Notes under the pieces: model-generated
What the model was told of the DNA's origin: nothing
The model's database searches: none
The model's input: the letters and a program-made list of their open reading frames with translations, nothing else
Position numbers and translations under genes: made by a program
NCBI GenBank assembly: GCA_002803225.1
Contig: NXFV01001558.1
Coordinates: forward strand, 1-64,000
Origin: Gamarada debralockiae
Taxonomy: Eukaryota > Ascomycota > Leotiomycetes > Helotiales > Hyphodiscaceae
Reading direction: 5' to 3'
Length of the DNA: 64,000 bases
In this document: piece by piece, positions 24,441 to 36,829 of the stretch
Position numbering within the stretch: position 1 is the stretch's first letter
How the letters are laid out: each line of letters opens with the position of its first letter

Positions 24441-26134
24441 CTTGTTTGCGTCGAGATAGTATCTGACAATTGTTGTTCCTCCCGCTCTTGGGTTTTAGAT
24501 GGTCGTGTGTGAAATTTTCCCCTCACGTCGGATAAAATCCTTCACAAGACAGTTTATCCGTGATGATTCGACTGCCTCGGGCCGCCCTCAACCATGGGTA
24601 AATAGCTTATGTATGTGTGAATGTGATCAAAGAGGCGGGTATTTGGGGATTGATGCTGAAGTTCGTATGTTGTTGTCTGTGAAGAGAGAAAGGGTTGAGA
24701 GGAGTGTTACGAGTAGATGGGGAAGACAATGAGACGGGAGGGGGAATCTGGGGCATCCGCGGTGTGGGCCTTTAGATGCTGAGAGATCGGGCTTCTTCCA
24801 GTTAGCTGCCCTTCCACGTTTTCCCGTATCGTGCATACCAAACCCTGGCTCCGCACTAAGAACTTTGACACCTGGACACCCACTAAATGGAGGTACGGAG
24901 GATGCGGGGAGAGCCACACAAGGCCTCTCATTGGCTAAGAAGTGCATCAAGAAGAGTTTTGTAAGCCTGCCTCTTGTCTTCGTTAGAGTGGAGGCTTGGA
25001 AGGTAGGCTGAAAAAAGACCACCACCTTTCTCGAGTTCTCGTCAAAGTGAGGATACATTCTCGTGTAGATTAGACTAGTGCTAAAAATTCTCTGTGATCC
25101 TTCCCGTCTATCGTATCATACATAGGCCAGGATTTCATTTTTGGATGTCTTTGTTCTCACCGTCATCTTCCGAAACATACAGTAGAATGATCGTGGCAAC
25201 TACAGTAAGGATCTTAAGGCCACAGGTTTCCTTCTCATGCTGAATGTGCGGCCTCTCCTCTTGGCTGAGTGTGTTCTGTGTTGAATAAATTGAAGAGGCT
25301 GTCGTCGGTTGCTTTAGGAGTCATGCTGCCGAAACTGCCGATGTCAGGTGAGCGATATGTAGCTTTTGGAGAAATTAAAACCATTAATTCTCTGGTTGGC
25401 GATCTTTTATTCCGATGTGTCTGCCAGCCATCGATATGAGTGTTGTGAACTTTTCACTTGATAATTAGTATGTCGAGCTTGGTTGCATCATATCCATCCC
25501 TCCACGCCAACTGAGCTGCGTAGCGAGATACGTTAGACCGGGACGGGAAGACCCCAACCGATGCCAATGGAAGTCTTCCAGAAGATCAAAATTTCACCAG
25601 TCAGATTCATGGAGTTCCCGCTACCGTTGAGCTGGTGAGAATTAGCAGGAATTGACTTCATGTAGCAGGTTTTCTCTGCTCTAGCTTCAATGTTTTGAAT
25701 TCGGACTAAGTGGCTCTGAGTCAACTAAGAGAGTTGGAGAACATATTGTGTGGCATGTGGGAGATGCACTACTTCTCAAGGTTGCACGAGAGTGGAAGAG
25801 GAGGCGCAAAAACCTGTCCAGGTCTGAGAGAATCGTCGTATGATTCTCAACCATTCTCCAAATCGTCCCAGCATCCATGTCACACTTCCCCAGAGGTCCC
25901 AGAATATCGCTTCAACGCCCAGATCTCAAAATATTCTCGACTCTAATAATATCGTATGTTGTCAAGATGAGACTTACAAAATTCTGACGTGATCATAATC
26001 CCACGAATCGTCAACAAGCCCTTGCCACCTTTTGGCATGTTACAGTGCCGACGTCCACTTGGTAGATTCCCGAGTCGTGGGGTTTCCCTTTCCCAACCAA
26101 GCTAGTCGAGTGTCAGCCTTCAGCAAATGTGCGG
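24441..26134. other. Intergenic, upstream of FacB gene
   Basis: 1.7 kb between the FacB start and the SET-gene stop. The part adjoining 24441 is presumably the FacB 5' region; long leaders are common for such regulators. No supported gene; short frames here have no protein-like character. Confidence 0.45.
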
Positions 26135-27900
26135 TCAGCTAAAATCTTCGTCCTCATTGGAGACGACATATGATTTTCCGTGCTGCGGGGGCTCCGTGCC
26201 CTCGATCTCCATCGATCCGAGATAACGAAGCACACTCTCGTTTTCTAGAAGTTTGTTTTTCTATGAACTCGGTTAGCTTGCTGCATGATTTCCATCAGTA
26301 ATCAATACATATCCTTTTCTGGAACTCACCTGCATGTCCACAGCGGCAAAAGCCTCTTCTAAGAGCCCAGCTTCCGTCTTTCTGAGCTGCAGGGCAGGGC
26401 TTTGACACCTTTCAACGATAATAGATGCCAATGATAGCACAACATCTTCGCTTTCATAAAGACGTTCGAGTTGTTGGCGAATTCGGTCCTGCAGAAGCGC
26501 CACTACTCGAAGCCTGAATATATTTTCAAGTTCATGGTGGCTGATGAGAGCTTCAAAGATGGTGCTCTCCTCTGTCACATCTGCGCCCTGCCAGAACACC
26601 CTCAATTGACTACGAGAGCCGTCATTCTGCTGCAAAACTTTGAATTCGAGCCCATCTTCTTCATTCAGGCACATCAGGTAAAGGAAGGGACTCTCCCACT
26701 CGATCTTACTATCAACAAGTGAGATTCGAACTACGGGTTGGCCAGCAAAGGCTGCAGCCTTTGCTTTCCCCAATGGATCGTCTTCAAATGGCTCAAGATG
26801 CAGAACGACAGCATTCGTATCGCTTTGCTCATCAAGAAACCCATAGCTGAACAACATCTCTGCAGCACTCTTCGATGTACCATAACTGATGGTGACTTCT
26901 GCTCCCACCTCGATTTTCATGTCCGGTCTCAGCAAAAGAGTAACATTGTTGTCCGAAGTTTGTTCGTAGTAAGCATTCGCACTGAATGAATGGTTTGCCA
27001 TATCAAGGCATGGAACCATTGACTCTCCAGCCTTTGGAAGCTCTAGGCTCCGTGATCTGTACCAAGCATCCAGAAGTATCCAGTCAGAAAAGTCGAGGGC
27101 TTCGTTCTCCCACCAACACTTTTCGCACCATGAGATCCCAATGGTCTTTTCACGAAGGCTTTCAAACTCTCGAAGTAGGGCCGACAACTTCGCGGTCAAG
27201 GCGGTCTATAGAAAAACTGATCAGCGGAGGAACCAAACTTGTGCTGAATGCAGAATTGGCAGCGGGAAGCCAACTTGCTAGTCGAAAAGTACTAATTCTC
27301 CGACAGCCAGGATGGGGACACCTTCGAAGGAACTTGGAATTTGAAAAGATGATCGTGACCAAGCCACAAATAAAAGTAAGAAATTACCTCTAAAGATGTA
27401 CCCACCAACATTGCACGGTCTTCCTCTGTCCACATCGTTGGCAGCTGGACAGAGTTGGGCAACATCTTAACGTATTCCGTCCAAGGACAAGATACACCAA
27501 CAATCTGTGTATGTTCGGGGGATCCAATCGTGATTTGCATCAACAGAAATAGTAGCGCATCACCCCTTAAAGACTAGTCTCTCGTCAGCACAGTGCTCAT
27601 CAAAAGAAAATGGAATTATCTAATGAACGATACCTTGCCGCCAGCAACATCCAACAGCTGCTTCAAATGTTGGTCAACCTTGGCATGTTCCTCAATAGTC
27701 TCAGCAGAAAGAATGAGATCATGAGGAATGATCAAAAGAGTAGGGGCGTCGAAAGTCTCTTTTGAGCTGAGAGCTCTTTCCGTGACGAGGCCAAAGCCTT
27801 TCGTGTCTCCCAAGTCTTGGACACTGATATCTATGAAACTTGCATCGTTCAGCTTCGACCAAGCTGGTAGAGCAGTGATGGGAAGTTGAGATCTCCGCAT
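26135..27900 (-). CDS. SET-domain protein (RuBisCO-LSMT/Rkm-like lysine methyltransferase)
   Basis: Complement(join(26135..26260,26330..27205,27388..27573,27634..27900)), 484 residues. The start is the first ATG, MRRSQLPITALPAW. The split SET domain shows the N-terminal part (KGFGLVTERAL), then MVPCLDMANHSF (the NHS motif that binds S-adenosylmethionine) and VTISYG (the catalytic-tyrosine motif of SET domains). A helical substrate-binding domain follows. The first junction uses the AG giving SLRGDALLFLLM; the next AG would hit a stop. The third intron is 182 nt. Relatives methylate ribosomal or other non-histone proteins in the cytosol or nucleus; the target here is unknown. Confidence 0.85.
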
Positions 27901-28408
27901 AGCCACTATTCAATTGTACTTCAAATTTATTCCGATGTCGTTGTTGTCAATATAGAGCAAGATCTGTGCGAATGTTTGGGAGCAAACTTAGGAACACGAC
28001 GGTTTCGGCTCAGGACACGCGATTTTATGGCCACGTGATATCCCCTTTTTCACTCGGAGTCAGACTTTGAAGACAAAGATGTGAGGGTAGCTTAATATTC
28101 ACAAAGTGTAGAAATTTAGATATACATATATAACGTAGCTAAGTTAGCGACTTTTAGTTCAGGTCTCTCACTGAGACGTGGCATTTTTTGAGTAGGGTCA
28201 TGTGGGTTATGATGAACCGTACAACATTTCAACATTCCACTTCAACCCCTGACAGCTATCCGAGCAATCTTCCTAGTTGAACAAATATGGATGGCTTTGT
28301 TAGCCTCCATTTCTTATCCCAGCTACATAAGAAAGCTATTCCAGTCATGGGAACCGGCCGAATTACATGCACTTCCTCACAAGATCATCGACCAAAACGC
28401 ATAGGGCC

Positions 28409-28904
28409 TCAACCATCTCTGACCCTAGCGAATTTCTCTCCCGCCTTCCTCAGTTCTTCGGCCCCTGCTGGATCTAAAGGCATTGTGCTATTTCTTATCC
28501 GTCTTTCTTCAGTGACCTCAATCATCCTCAACACCTCAGCCCCTGTCCGGTTCCACATCTTCTGGCCTGTTCCGAGCCCCTTTTCGTGCCGCCACTGCCG
28601 CTTTCTCGACTCTCCCCTGAACCAATGACTCTTTTCTTGGTAGAAATTTCGACCACGTCGTGCACATCTCGACATCAACAGCCGTCGGATCCACAGCATC
28701 TCCAACTCGCCCGTAGGTCGATAGTGCTACATTAGGATGATGGCCAATGATACCCCTATATTCCTCGGCAGGTTGCTCGCTTGACCTCACACTTCCCTCT
28801 CCTTCCTTAGACGTCCTCATTGCCTCCATGTGTTGTGAGCTTCCAGCCTCAATCTGATTCCCTTTGTTACTCCGTCCACTCTCTCTCCTCACGCTTCCAA
28901 ACAT
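28409..28904 (-). CDS. Hypothetical small charged protein
   Basis: From ATG 28904 an open frame of 122 codons (MFGSVRRESGRSNKGNQ..., ending at 28536) is charged and lacks hydrophobic segments. If a 40-nt GT..AG interval (GTGGTC...TTCAG, around 28635) is removed, the frame continues as QKMWNRTGAEVLRMIEVTEE and ends MPLDPAGAEELRKAGEKFARVRDG at 28409, about 152 residues. Forty nucleotides is short for an intron. I do not recognise the family and cannot exclude that this is non-coding. Confidence 0.3.
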
Positions 28905-29613
28905 CCTCCTTCATCCTCCCACGGCTTTCTTTCTAGCACTCAACTCACTTCACTCATCACCATGATCTACAATTGTAGTCGCTTGACTTGATTGCACTGA
29001 CTCTACCCCTGATCTCTGGTCGAAGACAAGCGGTGGAATTGACCCTGGTTGCGAAGGTATCCGAGAGCATTTAGGGCATATCTCTAGGACAGTATCATTG
29101 TAATGGCATTTCTCTCACTTCCTCCTCGTTTTCGAAAGGTAGGTTTAGCAATATTGTTTAGTAGTTCTTCAGTGTTCGCAGATCGTGTAATTTGTTGTTC
29201 TGGTCCGGCACATTGTTTGAGAGAGGCATTGTCGCTAGGAGATCGAAGATGGTGTTTGTGAGGATATCGGAAGAAATGTTATAGCTACAGACACAGGAAC
29301 ATCGCCCCCTGTGATTGTGCGCGAAGTTGTGAATGTAAGAATGCAGTATTCAACTTTCTAATCACGTCCCTACCGAAGACTCTTCCTGACACTCTGACTC
29401 GCATAGCGACATAACAAAAACAACGTTGGAGTAACACTTTGATTTCCTGTCAGCTATTATCTTCCCCTAAGGCGAATAAGCCAACATGCCATCAGTGCTT
29501 GGGTTTCCGGTCCGTTCTCTCTCCCTGTTCAGCAACTCGGCCTGATAACATAACAAAGCGACGTGCAAGCAATACTTGGAAGTTATGTTCCCTATTCTCT
29601 TCCCCTCAAGCGA
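28905..29613. other. Intergenic
   Basis: 709 bases between the hypothetical gene and the glycerophosphodiesterase stop. No gene or repeat supported. Confidence 0.4.
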
Positions 29614-30636
29614 CTAAGTCCCCAGACTTTCCTTAATCTTCGCAAAGTCAATCTTGAATCCATACCGGTATCTAAAAAGCAGACCGAATAGCCTTGCCAG
29701 AATGTTGATCAAGATCACCGACCCCCAAAACTTCAACGGCAATCGTATCTTCTCCCCTCTATAATTTTTGCAAACTTCCAAGTATGTCTTAGGGTCATCT
29801 GTGATGACACCGTCTACTTCTTTCCCTATGCTCCACTTCATCCAGGCCACGTCGTTCACAGTCCAGAGAAACACTGATCGATTTGCTGCCTTTGCATCTC
29901 GCAAGAATGCATTTCCACCGGGTCCGGCTATGACCTTGTGGTGTATGTTGAAAGACACGTTGGGGACTTTCAGAAATTGCCGTGCGTAGGGAATGCTGAA
30001 GCCAATGTGTGTTATTGGGTATCCGGGCAAATACTTCGAGCACAAAGGGAGATATGTTGCCTAACAAGTTGTTAGTCTGGAGCTTAAAAAAGTCTTTTCT
30101 GACGCAGAACTTACTGCCCAGCAGCCTAAAACTATCCTTTGCTCCCACGGTTTCGTTGGCTTTACTTCTGCCAATGTCTCCGCTATTAATCTCATTATAT
30201 CATCTGAGTTGTTATCAAGCTTTATGTCTAGCAGTACCCATATCTCTTCCAATCCAGGTGTCGTAAGGAACTCTAGGAGATCTTTCAGGCGTGGCATTGC
30301 TTCGTGTGGTGCTTTCAGAGTTCGCAGTGTCTTCAGATAGGCCCAATCGCAGTCTATGATCTTTTCATTCTTTCCAAAGCATCGCTTCAGGGTGGGATCC
30401 TATCATAGGTAAGCACTGGAGCGAGAATGCAGGTACGGAGGAAACCTTACGTGAGAGGTAACTACCACGCCGTCCTTGGATATATGGAGGTCCGTTTCAA
30501 TTGCATGCGCTCCAACATCCACAGCTCCCTTGAATGCGCCCATTGTGTTCTCTGGATGCGCCGCCTTGTATCCCCGATGCGCAATTGCTTGAGGTAGTTT
30601 GCGACCTGGCGCATTTTGTTTCGCGGAAGTGAACAT
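29614..30636 (-). CDS. PGC1: Glycerophosphodiester phosphodiesterase, Pgc1-like
   Basis: Complement(join(29614..30060,30115..30399,30451..30636)), 305 residues (yeast Pgc1 321). The GDPD catalytic set is visible: IAHRGYKAAHPENTM (first His), ETDLHISKDG (acidic metal ligands) and VTSHDPTLKRCFG, where the intron splits right at the second catalytic His-Asp. The C-terminus has a hydrophobic anchor (FWGSVILINILARLFGLLFRY) followed by basic residues, as in tail-anchored Pgc1. Role: phosphatidylglycerol phospholipase C controlling phosphatidylglycerol level, on lipid droplets/ER/mitochondrial membranes. An upstream exon starting MAESEPLLSEKMEVPQ (ATG 30745) looks attractive but its GT/AG pair does not close in frame, so I start at MFTSAKQ. 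Confidence 0.85.
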
Positions 30637-32744
30637 GGCTAGATGGAGTCAGCAATACTCCTAATACTCGTAGTCTTAAGAGAGGAGAGAACAAACACTG
30701 GGGGACTTCCATCTTCTCCGACAGTAGAGGCTCAGATTCTGCCATCACTTCGTTGCAGAAAGATAGATGTCGAAAGATATGGAGGTTGAATTGAACTACC
30801 CTGCGCAGTCGGAGCTTTGATCATGCACCTAACCGTTCAAGTGTCGCTAGGCCGTCGAGGTCGCAAGGGCAAGAGGCCGTCGATAAAACTTTGTTCAAAA
30901 CCCGACCCCCAAGATCGATGTTTATGTCTTCGTACTCGTAGAGTGCCAGTTGAGGGATAACCCTTGTGCCGTCTCGTTGATTGTTCTAGCGTAGAGGATG
31001 GAAGGTATGCTGTGCGTTTCCGTCTGTATGGATCCTTGGATTGGGGAGTCTTTCTATTCTATCTCCATCCTGATCAAGCCGCTAGGAAGTCTGAGACATG
31101 TGTCAACGGAAAGACTGTTGCTCTGGAACGGAGGTAGGGCCTGAGTCTGCCGTAAGTCCGTATCTAGTACTACACAGCATAAAGCTGACGCCCACGAGTT
31201 GGTAAATTGGCTCCAACACCAATACAATTGACCAGTGAGCATGGCTGAAATACAACTCTGCAACTCTGGATTTGGAAATGCGTGCATACAAAATACGCGA
31301 GGAGAAAGCCACCAACCATAGAGTAACTATTGATATGGAGCTCGGATGCTTGCGTTTCCGAAGAAGCTCCTCCTGCCCAACTAGCGGTCACAAAATGTCC
31401 GAGTTTTGAGTACTCGAAAGCGTACAAACAAAGCTACGGACAACCCCAGATTTCCGCTGTTTTATTGTCACATGTCCTCGTCCTTTACTTTTTTGGCGCC
31501 TAGGTGTCATGATTGGTCTTAGTTTCCTGTTGATGTCTCACAGCCTCTCTGAATGGCTTCAAAGGCTGGGAGATATGCAGATCCGTGTGCCTAGAGCCGT
31601 ATGATTCTATCGACCATCGTCGTGGCTAGTCCCAAAAAAAATTCCCAGCTGAAGCTTAAACTGTCTTGATACGCCAAGGAGAGCTGGAGGCGCCAAGTGA
31701 ACCAGATGATTGACGCCACACCTCTTCTAAAACCACAAGATCGATGAGAAACCCATCTTAATTGGTTACCAAGTAGGGTACCATATGAATTCTCCAACCT
31801 GTTCCGGTGATTGAGCACAGACAGGTGCTTTTGACGATCAGTAAGCCCTCTGCGACTATCGAGTTCAATTGTTGAAACAGAGTGATCAATTCGTGCTATT
31901 TTTACTTAATACTGTCAATTTTTGGGCGGCCAGCTCCTCCAAATCTCCTCTATCCTCGTCGCCAGCAAAGGCCGCCGCAGCCTCACTACCTCACACCGTC
32001 TACCAAAGAGGAGGATCCAGATATGACTTTGCCAGCCTTCATGGCAGCTTCTTTCCTCACTTCCTTCCTCCAAGGCACACGTCGCAGACAACCATGTCTT
32101 ATGCGTTTGTATGTGTTACAACAACGATGGCAGTTGTACCGAAATTTTAACTTGCTCGGAGACCGTGTGCCAGAGCTCTCCAGCAGACAACAGTAGGATA
32201 TTGTGACCTCCCCTCCTTCAGAACCATCTCTTGTAGCTATAACTCGCAATTCTGGTTTGTTCAAAGAAAATGAATGAATGTTTATGGTTGCAGACGGGCT
32301 CAGCAGAGATTGTATGGCTCCAACCAAACCCAGAGCTGACAACGCAAAAGCCAATGTACAAGAATTTCTGAACGATTCCAAAGTATTCGCAGAATGTATG
32401 TTTTTGTACTGTTTGTGAAGGTCCATGGTGGCCATTGCTTCTGGGAAGGTGCCTTGAGATGACCACCGAGGAAGGAGCCCAAAGTAGTTCTTGCCTCCAG
32501 CAAAGATTCCAATCTCAAATTGCCGTACGATCGGAAATTTTAAGTAAGCATCGTTTAATGCGAGTGTTTCAACGCTCACTCCGATTCTGCGATCGAACTT
32601 GAACCGGCGGATGCGAGGCGTACTTTATAGCAATTCAAAATGTCTCCCTTCACTCACTGAATCGGACGGAACAATTGGTTTTCTGTATTCTAATTGACTA
32701 CCGTAACATCTGTGGGTTGTCAATCAATCTTTGCCCTTCTGCTT
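30637..32744. other. Intergenic, no supported gene
   Basis: 2.1 kb. The longest open frame (31986-32579, minus, 197 codons) has no recognisable domain. Downstream in another frame lies a short acidic stretch (AAAFAGDEDRGDLEELAAQK, minus, about 31915-31980). This could be a decayed small gene but I cannot build a model. Confidence 0.4.
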
Positions 32745-34665
32745 TCAAGAAGTAGAGCGGCTTGTGCCAGTCATTCCATATGCGTCTGCGATTCTCTTTG
32801 CGACCGCTTCACCGCTCCAATATGCACCCGTCACCGTACCCAAAGCAAAAAATGGAGCAGTGTGCTCGCCGGCAAACCAAAGACCTCGACCAGGCAAGCC
32901 CTCTCTCATGATTTCAATGTCCTTATCGCCTTCAACAAGACCGGTCTGGAAATTGCTGTAGCTTCCATTCCCTGCAAAAGGATCCAACACCCAATTCGTA
33001 GTCTCCCAAGACACTGGATAACAATCTTCCGAGTCCTCGACGTAGTGGGGAAGCAAGGAGAAGTATGGCCTGAAGAATTCGGTGATATGTTGACCTTTGG
33101 CCTCTGTTGAGGATAAGGATGAAATTTGCTTCGCAAGAGTGATCGATTGCTCGCCGTATATGTAGAAGAGAAGAGTGGGATGTGCGCATGGTCCTGGGAG
33201 CGTCGCTAAGTCGACAACTTCTTGGTTCCACCGCTTTGGGTTTGTGTTGTGGGCATAGGATGGAGAGAGCCACTGAATAAAGCCGGTGAAAGGTTTCTCG
33301 TCTGGATTCGTGGTATCGCCTAACCAGAATGCTCGAGGGAAAGTAAGGTACACCTGTAGACTATTAGATACAGCGTGCTCAACGTAACAATGAAAGACTA
33401 TACTTTTTCAAGTGAGCCATAGCCAATAGCATCAATCGCCTGGGAGAGACGGGGAGGCAACGGAGGGACAAAGGTCTGTTTGTTCTGCTTCAAATATCCA
33501 AGTGGGGCGGTCATCACGACTTCATCGAATTCCAGCTCGGTTCCCTTGTCGGTAATAACCTTAACTTTATTTGAACTAGTTTCAATGCGAGTAACTTTCG
33601 TCGAAAGCTTGAGATCTGCATTTCCCAGGGCTGGCTTAGCTATTGAGTGCAGTATCTTCGTAAACGTTCCTGCACAGAACAGGTTCTCTAGTAGACATTA
33701 GCCACCATTTACCAAATCAGAAGAGAAGAAAACGTGCCTCCATCTAAGCATTCTTCAAGCCAGGAGAATCTCAAACTTTGGGTTCTAACAGAACTTCCGA
33801 CGAATGCACCCCAAAGCTCTGACATCTGCATGACAAGCCTTCTCTGGCGGCCTTGGTTTGGTTCAGGATATTTCTCCTCCGCCTTGAGCTTGAAAAAGTC
33901 GTGGAGACTCTCCTGGGGATCGATCGTAGCAGAATTATTGGCAGAGTGTCTGAATGCTTGCATAACAATACCCCACATTTCCTCATCCAACTGCGTTCCA
34001 TTGGCGAGGAGTTTTCCATCGTCGCCAAAGGTATTGACTTGTCCACTCCACTAGACGATTTCGAATTAGCCTTTCGAATTATGTCAAAAGATCATAGAGC
34101 ATGGGGTGAAAAATAGAACTCCTTACACTATGAGTAGGAGTCTTTGTTTTTCTTGCCAGATCGAGGATCGGGTTGTCAGCGGTACCATGAATCCAGTTGG
34201 GACCCATATCAACAATATGGCCCGAAGAAGATGTGACTTGATATAATCGCCCCCCAGTCCTCTCCCGTGCTTCCAGTATTGTAACTTCGATTCCATGCTC
34301 AAGCAATACATCGGCACATCGGAGACCAGCCACACCTGCACCAATGACGCATACTTTTGGACGATTGGGAGGATTTTGGTTGCGTAGCTTGAGGACCTGT
34401 CAGCTGGATTCGAGTATGACGCTGCCCTAAGTTCATCTATGCCAAGACATCTTGTATGGAAAGGGGAGCTCGGTTTTGTTGAAATAGATAATGTAGCCTT
34501 CCTTAATAGAAACATAGGGCCCACCTTCTTGGAGAAATCCATGAGTTGCTGGACTTTGTCACCTGAGTACGGGCGATTGGATACCTGGCAAGCAGCTAGG
34601 TCTTGATATAGTCGAGAAGAACCCCTATCAGAGGTGGATGTATGAGACATTGATTTAGAATCCAT
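32745..34665 (-). CDS. FAD-dependent amine/polyamine oxidase (Fms1/LSD-like)
   Basis: Complement(join(32745..33353,33404..33687,33738..34050,34127..34396,34525..34665)), 538 residues. The dinucleotide-binding motif VCVIGAGVAGLRCADVL (GxGxxG at residues 66-71), the following EARERTGGR, and MGPNWIHG are the flavin amine oxidase signature. The C-terminal FAD contact reads GLWFAGEHTAPFFALGTVTGA. Intron 3 (33688-33737) must start GC rather than GT to give the family's DGENLF; other choices break the frame. Likely oxidises polyamines or their acetyl derivatives. No peroxisomal C-terminal tripeptide (ends RSTS). The N-terminal 47-residue exon is not part of the core domain. Divergent from NTH1. Confidence 0.87.
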
Positions 34666-35371
34666 GTTGGCTTGCAAGGAGGTTTTGGGTTGAAAGATTA
34701 GGGTTGTCGCGACGCATTTTTGGTTATCGGTGCTATGATTTCAAAGTCGAATAACAGAATTGGTGAATAATTAGGGCTGACACTAGCTCGATAAGAGAGC
34801 GAGAGATGAATCGCTCAATTCATACTTCTCCTCATAATAGCTCCATGGTTTCAAGCTCAAAAGGGTCGACCGACTTCGGATGTAGCCCTCGTTGGTTTAA
34901 CAGCAAGAAAAGGGATGAATGGCAGGCAGCAAAGCGGTGTTTCTACTCGTCCAGGCTTCACTCAAAGGAGGACAAGAACTAACACCAACATCAGCAATCC
35001 AAACTCCACAAGCTGCTTGTTATATGCAAGATCAGTTGCCAAACTGCTAGCTATCTCTGTCGCCACGCCTCCATGAATAAAGAAAGTTTGAAATTCGACA
35101 TACAACTTGAAGATCTCCCCAGAAATCCGTCCTACGCCCCGCAATAAAAGGCTCATTAAAGCTCCTCAATCATAATCAGTTTTTACTTTGAGTTGTCGTT
35201 CTCCTTAGTCGGGCTACGCGAGGCCAAGTGAAGTCACGACATTGATTTCGCGCCAACCGATTTCAGGGGTAAGCTTAAGCTCCAATATCCAAGGCCTAAC
35301 ATGGCAGACTTAACTTCCTCAACCACATTAACTCTTATCGAGCCTTGCAGGTCGAGCTCCACATCGCCAGG
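34666..35371. promoter_or_regulatory. Divergent promoter interval, amine oxidase and NTH1
   Basis: 706 bases between divergent starts; both promoters are presumed here. No repeat or gene supported. Confidence 0.35.
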
Positions 35372-36699
35372 ATGCGGACCTCAAGAATCTCACAGGAGAC
35401 CTCTAAGATAATAAATGCTACGTCCTCTGGCACGCGATCGACCCGCTCCTCCCTCTCACGCTTCGCCCATAACAATGGTAATGCCTCAAGCAAGACCGTA
35501 GACTCACCCCAATCCACCGATATCGAAGATGCCGTTCCATCTCGAAAGCGAAAGCGCGAAGCCACGTCACGAACACCCATAAAACGGTCGCCTCAGAAAA
35601 ACGTCACGATCAAGACCGAGATCGAAGACAGCGTTTCGTTCTCTCCTACGAAAGACCGCAAGGTCCGTAAGCCTGCGAGGCAGATCAAGAATGAGGATAC
35701 TGGAGAGGTGAAAATACATCCTCCGAATGACTGGGCGGAGGTTTATGCGGCGGTCATGGAGATGCGAACGAAGGGAGTGGCGCAGAATGCTGCTGTTGAT
35801 ACTATGGGCTGCGATCGATTAGGGTTGGATTCTGTGGGTCCGAAGGTCAAACGTACGTATGCAGTTGGCAGATGCAGAATTAGACAGGATTCCTCTTTGT
35901 ATGTTGAGCAAGTAGAGCTAAGTTTTGGGGCTTAGGATACCATACGTTAACAGCTCTAATGCTGTCCTCCCAAACGAAAGACACAACGAACGCCGTGGCG
36001 ATGGCACGTCTACAAAAAGAGCTACCAGCATACAAAGAGGGTGCGCCAATAGGACTGAACCTCGAGAACATCCTAGCAGTTGATCCCAAGCTCCTCAATG
36101 AACTGATATGGGCGGTTGGCTTTCACAATAACAAAACGAAATACATCAAGGCCGCAGCGGAAATACTGAGGGACCGATTTAACGGCGACATTCCAGATAC
36201 GATCGAAGGTCTGATGTCCCTTCCCGGGGTCGGGCCCAAGATGGCATATCTATGTATGAGCAGCGCATGGGGAAGGACGGAAGGCATTGGTGTTGATGTG
36301 CATGTTCATCGGATCACGAATCTTTGGGGTTGGCATAAGACGAAAAGTCCCGAAGAAACGAGATTAGCGTTACAAGCTTGGCTACCTAAAGAGTTATGGC
36401 ATGAAATCAACTGGCTGCTTGTTGGGTTTGGACAGACGGTGTGTCTTCCTGTCGGAAGGAAATGTGGAGAATGTGAACTGGGGCTGAATGGTCTCTGTAA
36501 AGCTGCTGAGAGAGGCAAGGTTAATCTTGGCAGGAAAGTTAAGGAAGAGAAGATCAAGAAGGATGAGGAAGGAAATGTTGTCGAGAAGACAGAGACCATC
36601 AAGCAAGAAGTTATGACCCAGGATACGGCTATCAATGCTGACCCTGACTCGGAAGTCCTCGTGGAGGGTGTGCCTGACCTTCCTGTAGATGAGGGGTGA
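35372..36699 (+). CDS. NTH1: Endonuclease III homologue (DNA glycosylase/AP lyase)
   Basis: Join(35372..35852,35936..36699), 414 residues. The N-terminal 130 residues are basic and low-complexity with likely nuclear/mitochondrial sorting signals (PSRKRKREA). The HhH-GPD domain includes LMLSSQTKD, the helix-hairpin-helix [10 protein letters not shown] with the catalytic Lys, and GVDVHVHRI with the catalytic Asp. An iron-sulfur cysteine set C-x6-C-x2-C-x7-C follows ([19 protein letters not shown]). A charged tail of about 60 residues ends the protein. Role: base-excision repair of oxidised pyrimidines. The single 83-nt intron splits an Arg codon before YHTLTALML. Its 3' end faces a pseudogene on the other strand. 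Confidence 0.94.
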
Positions 36700-36829
36700 C
36701 GAAAAGAGGAAGAAAAGGTGGTGATGGATGACATATCCAGTGCCCCAGGAGAGCTCTCCAAGAAGCGCAAGCAAAGATGAGGGTATTTGTATAATACGAT
36801 AGCAACTACTAATTTGATTCCAAAATGAT

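Noticed and set aside
31986..32579. 197-codon minus-strand frame
   Set aside because: No domain, no splice context, odd composition; kept only as a note in the intergenic entry.
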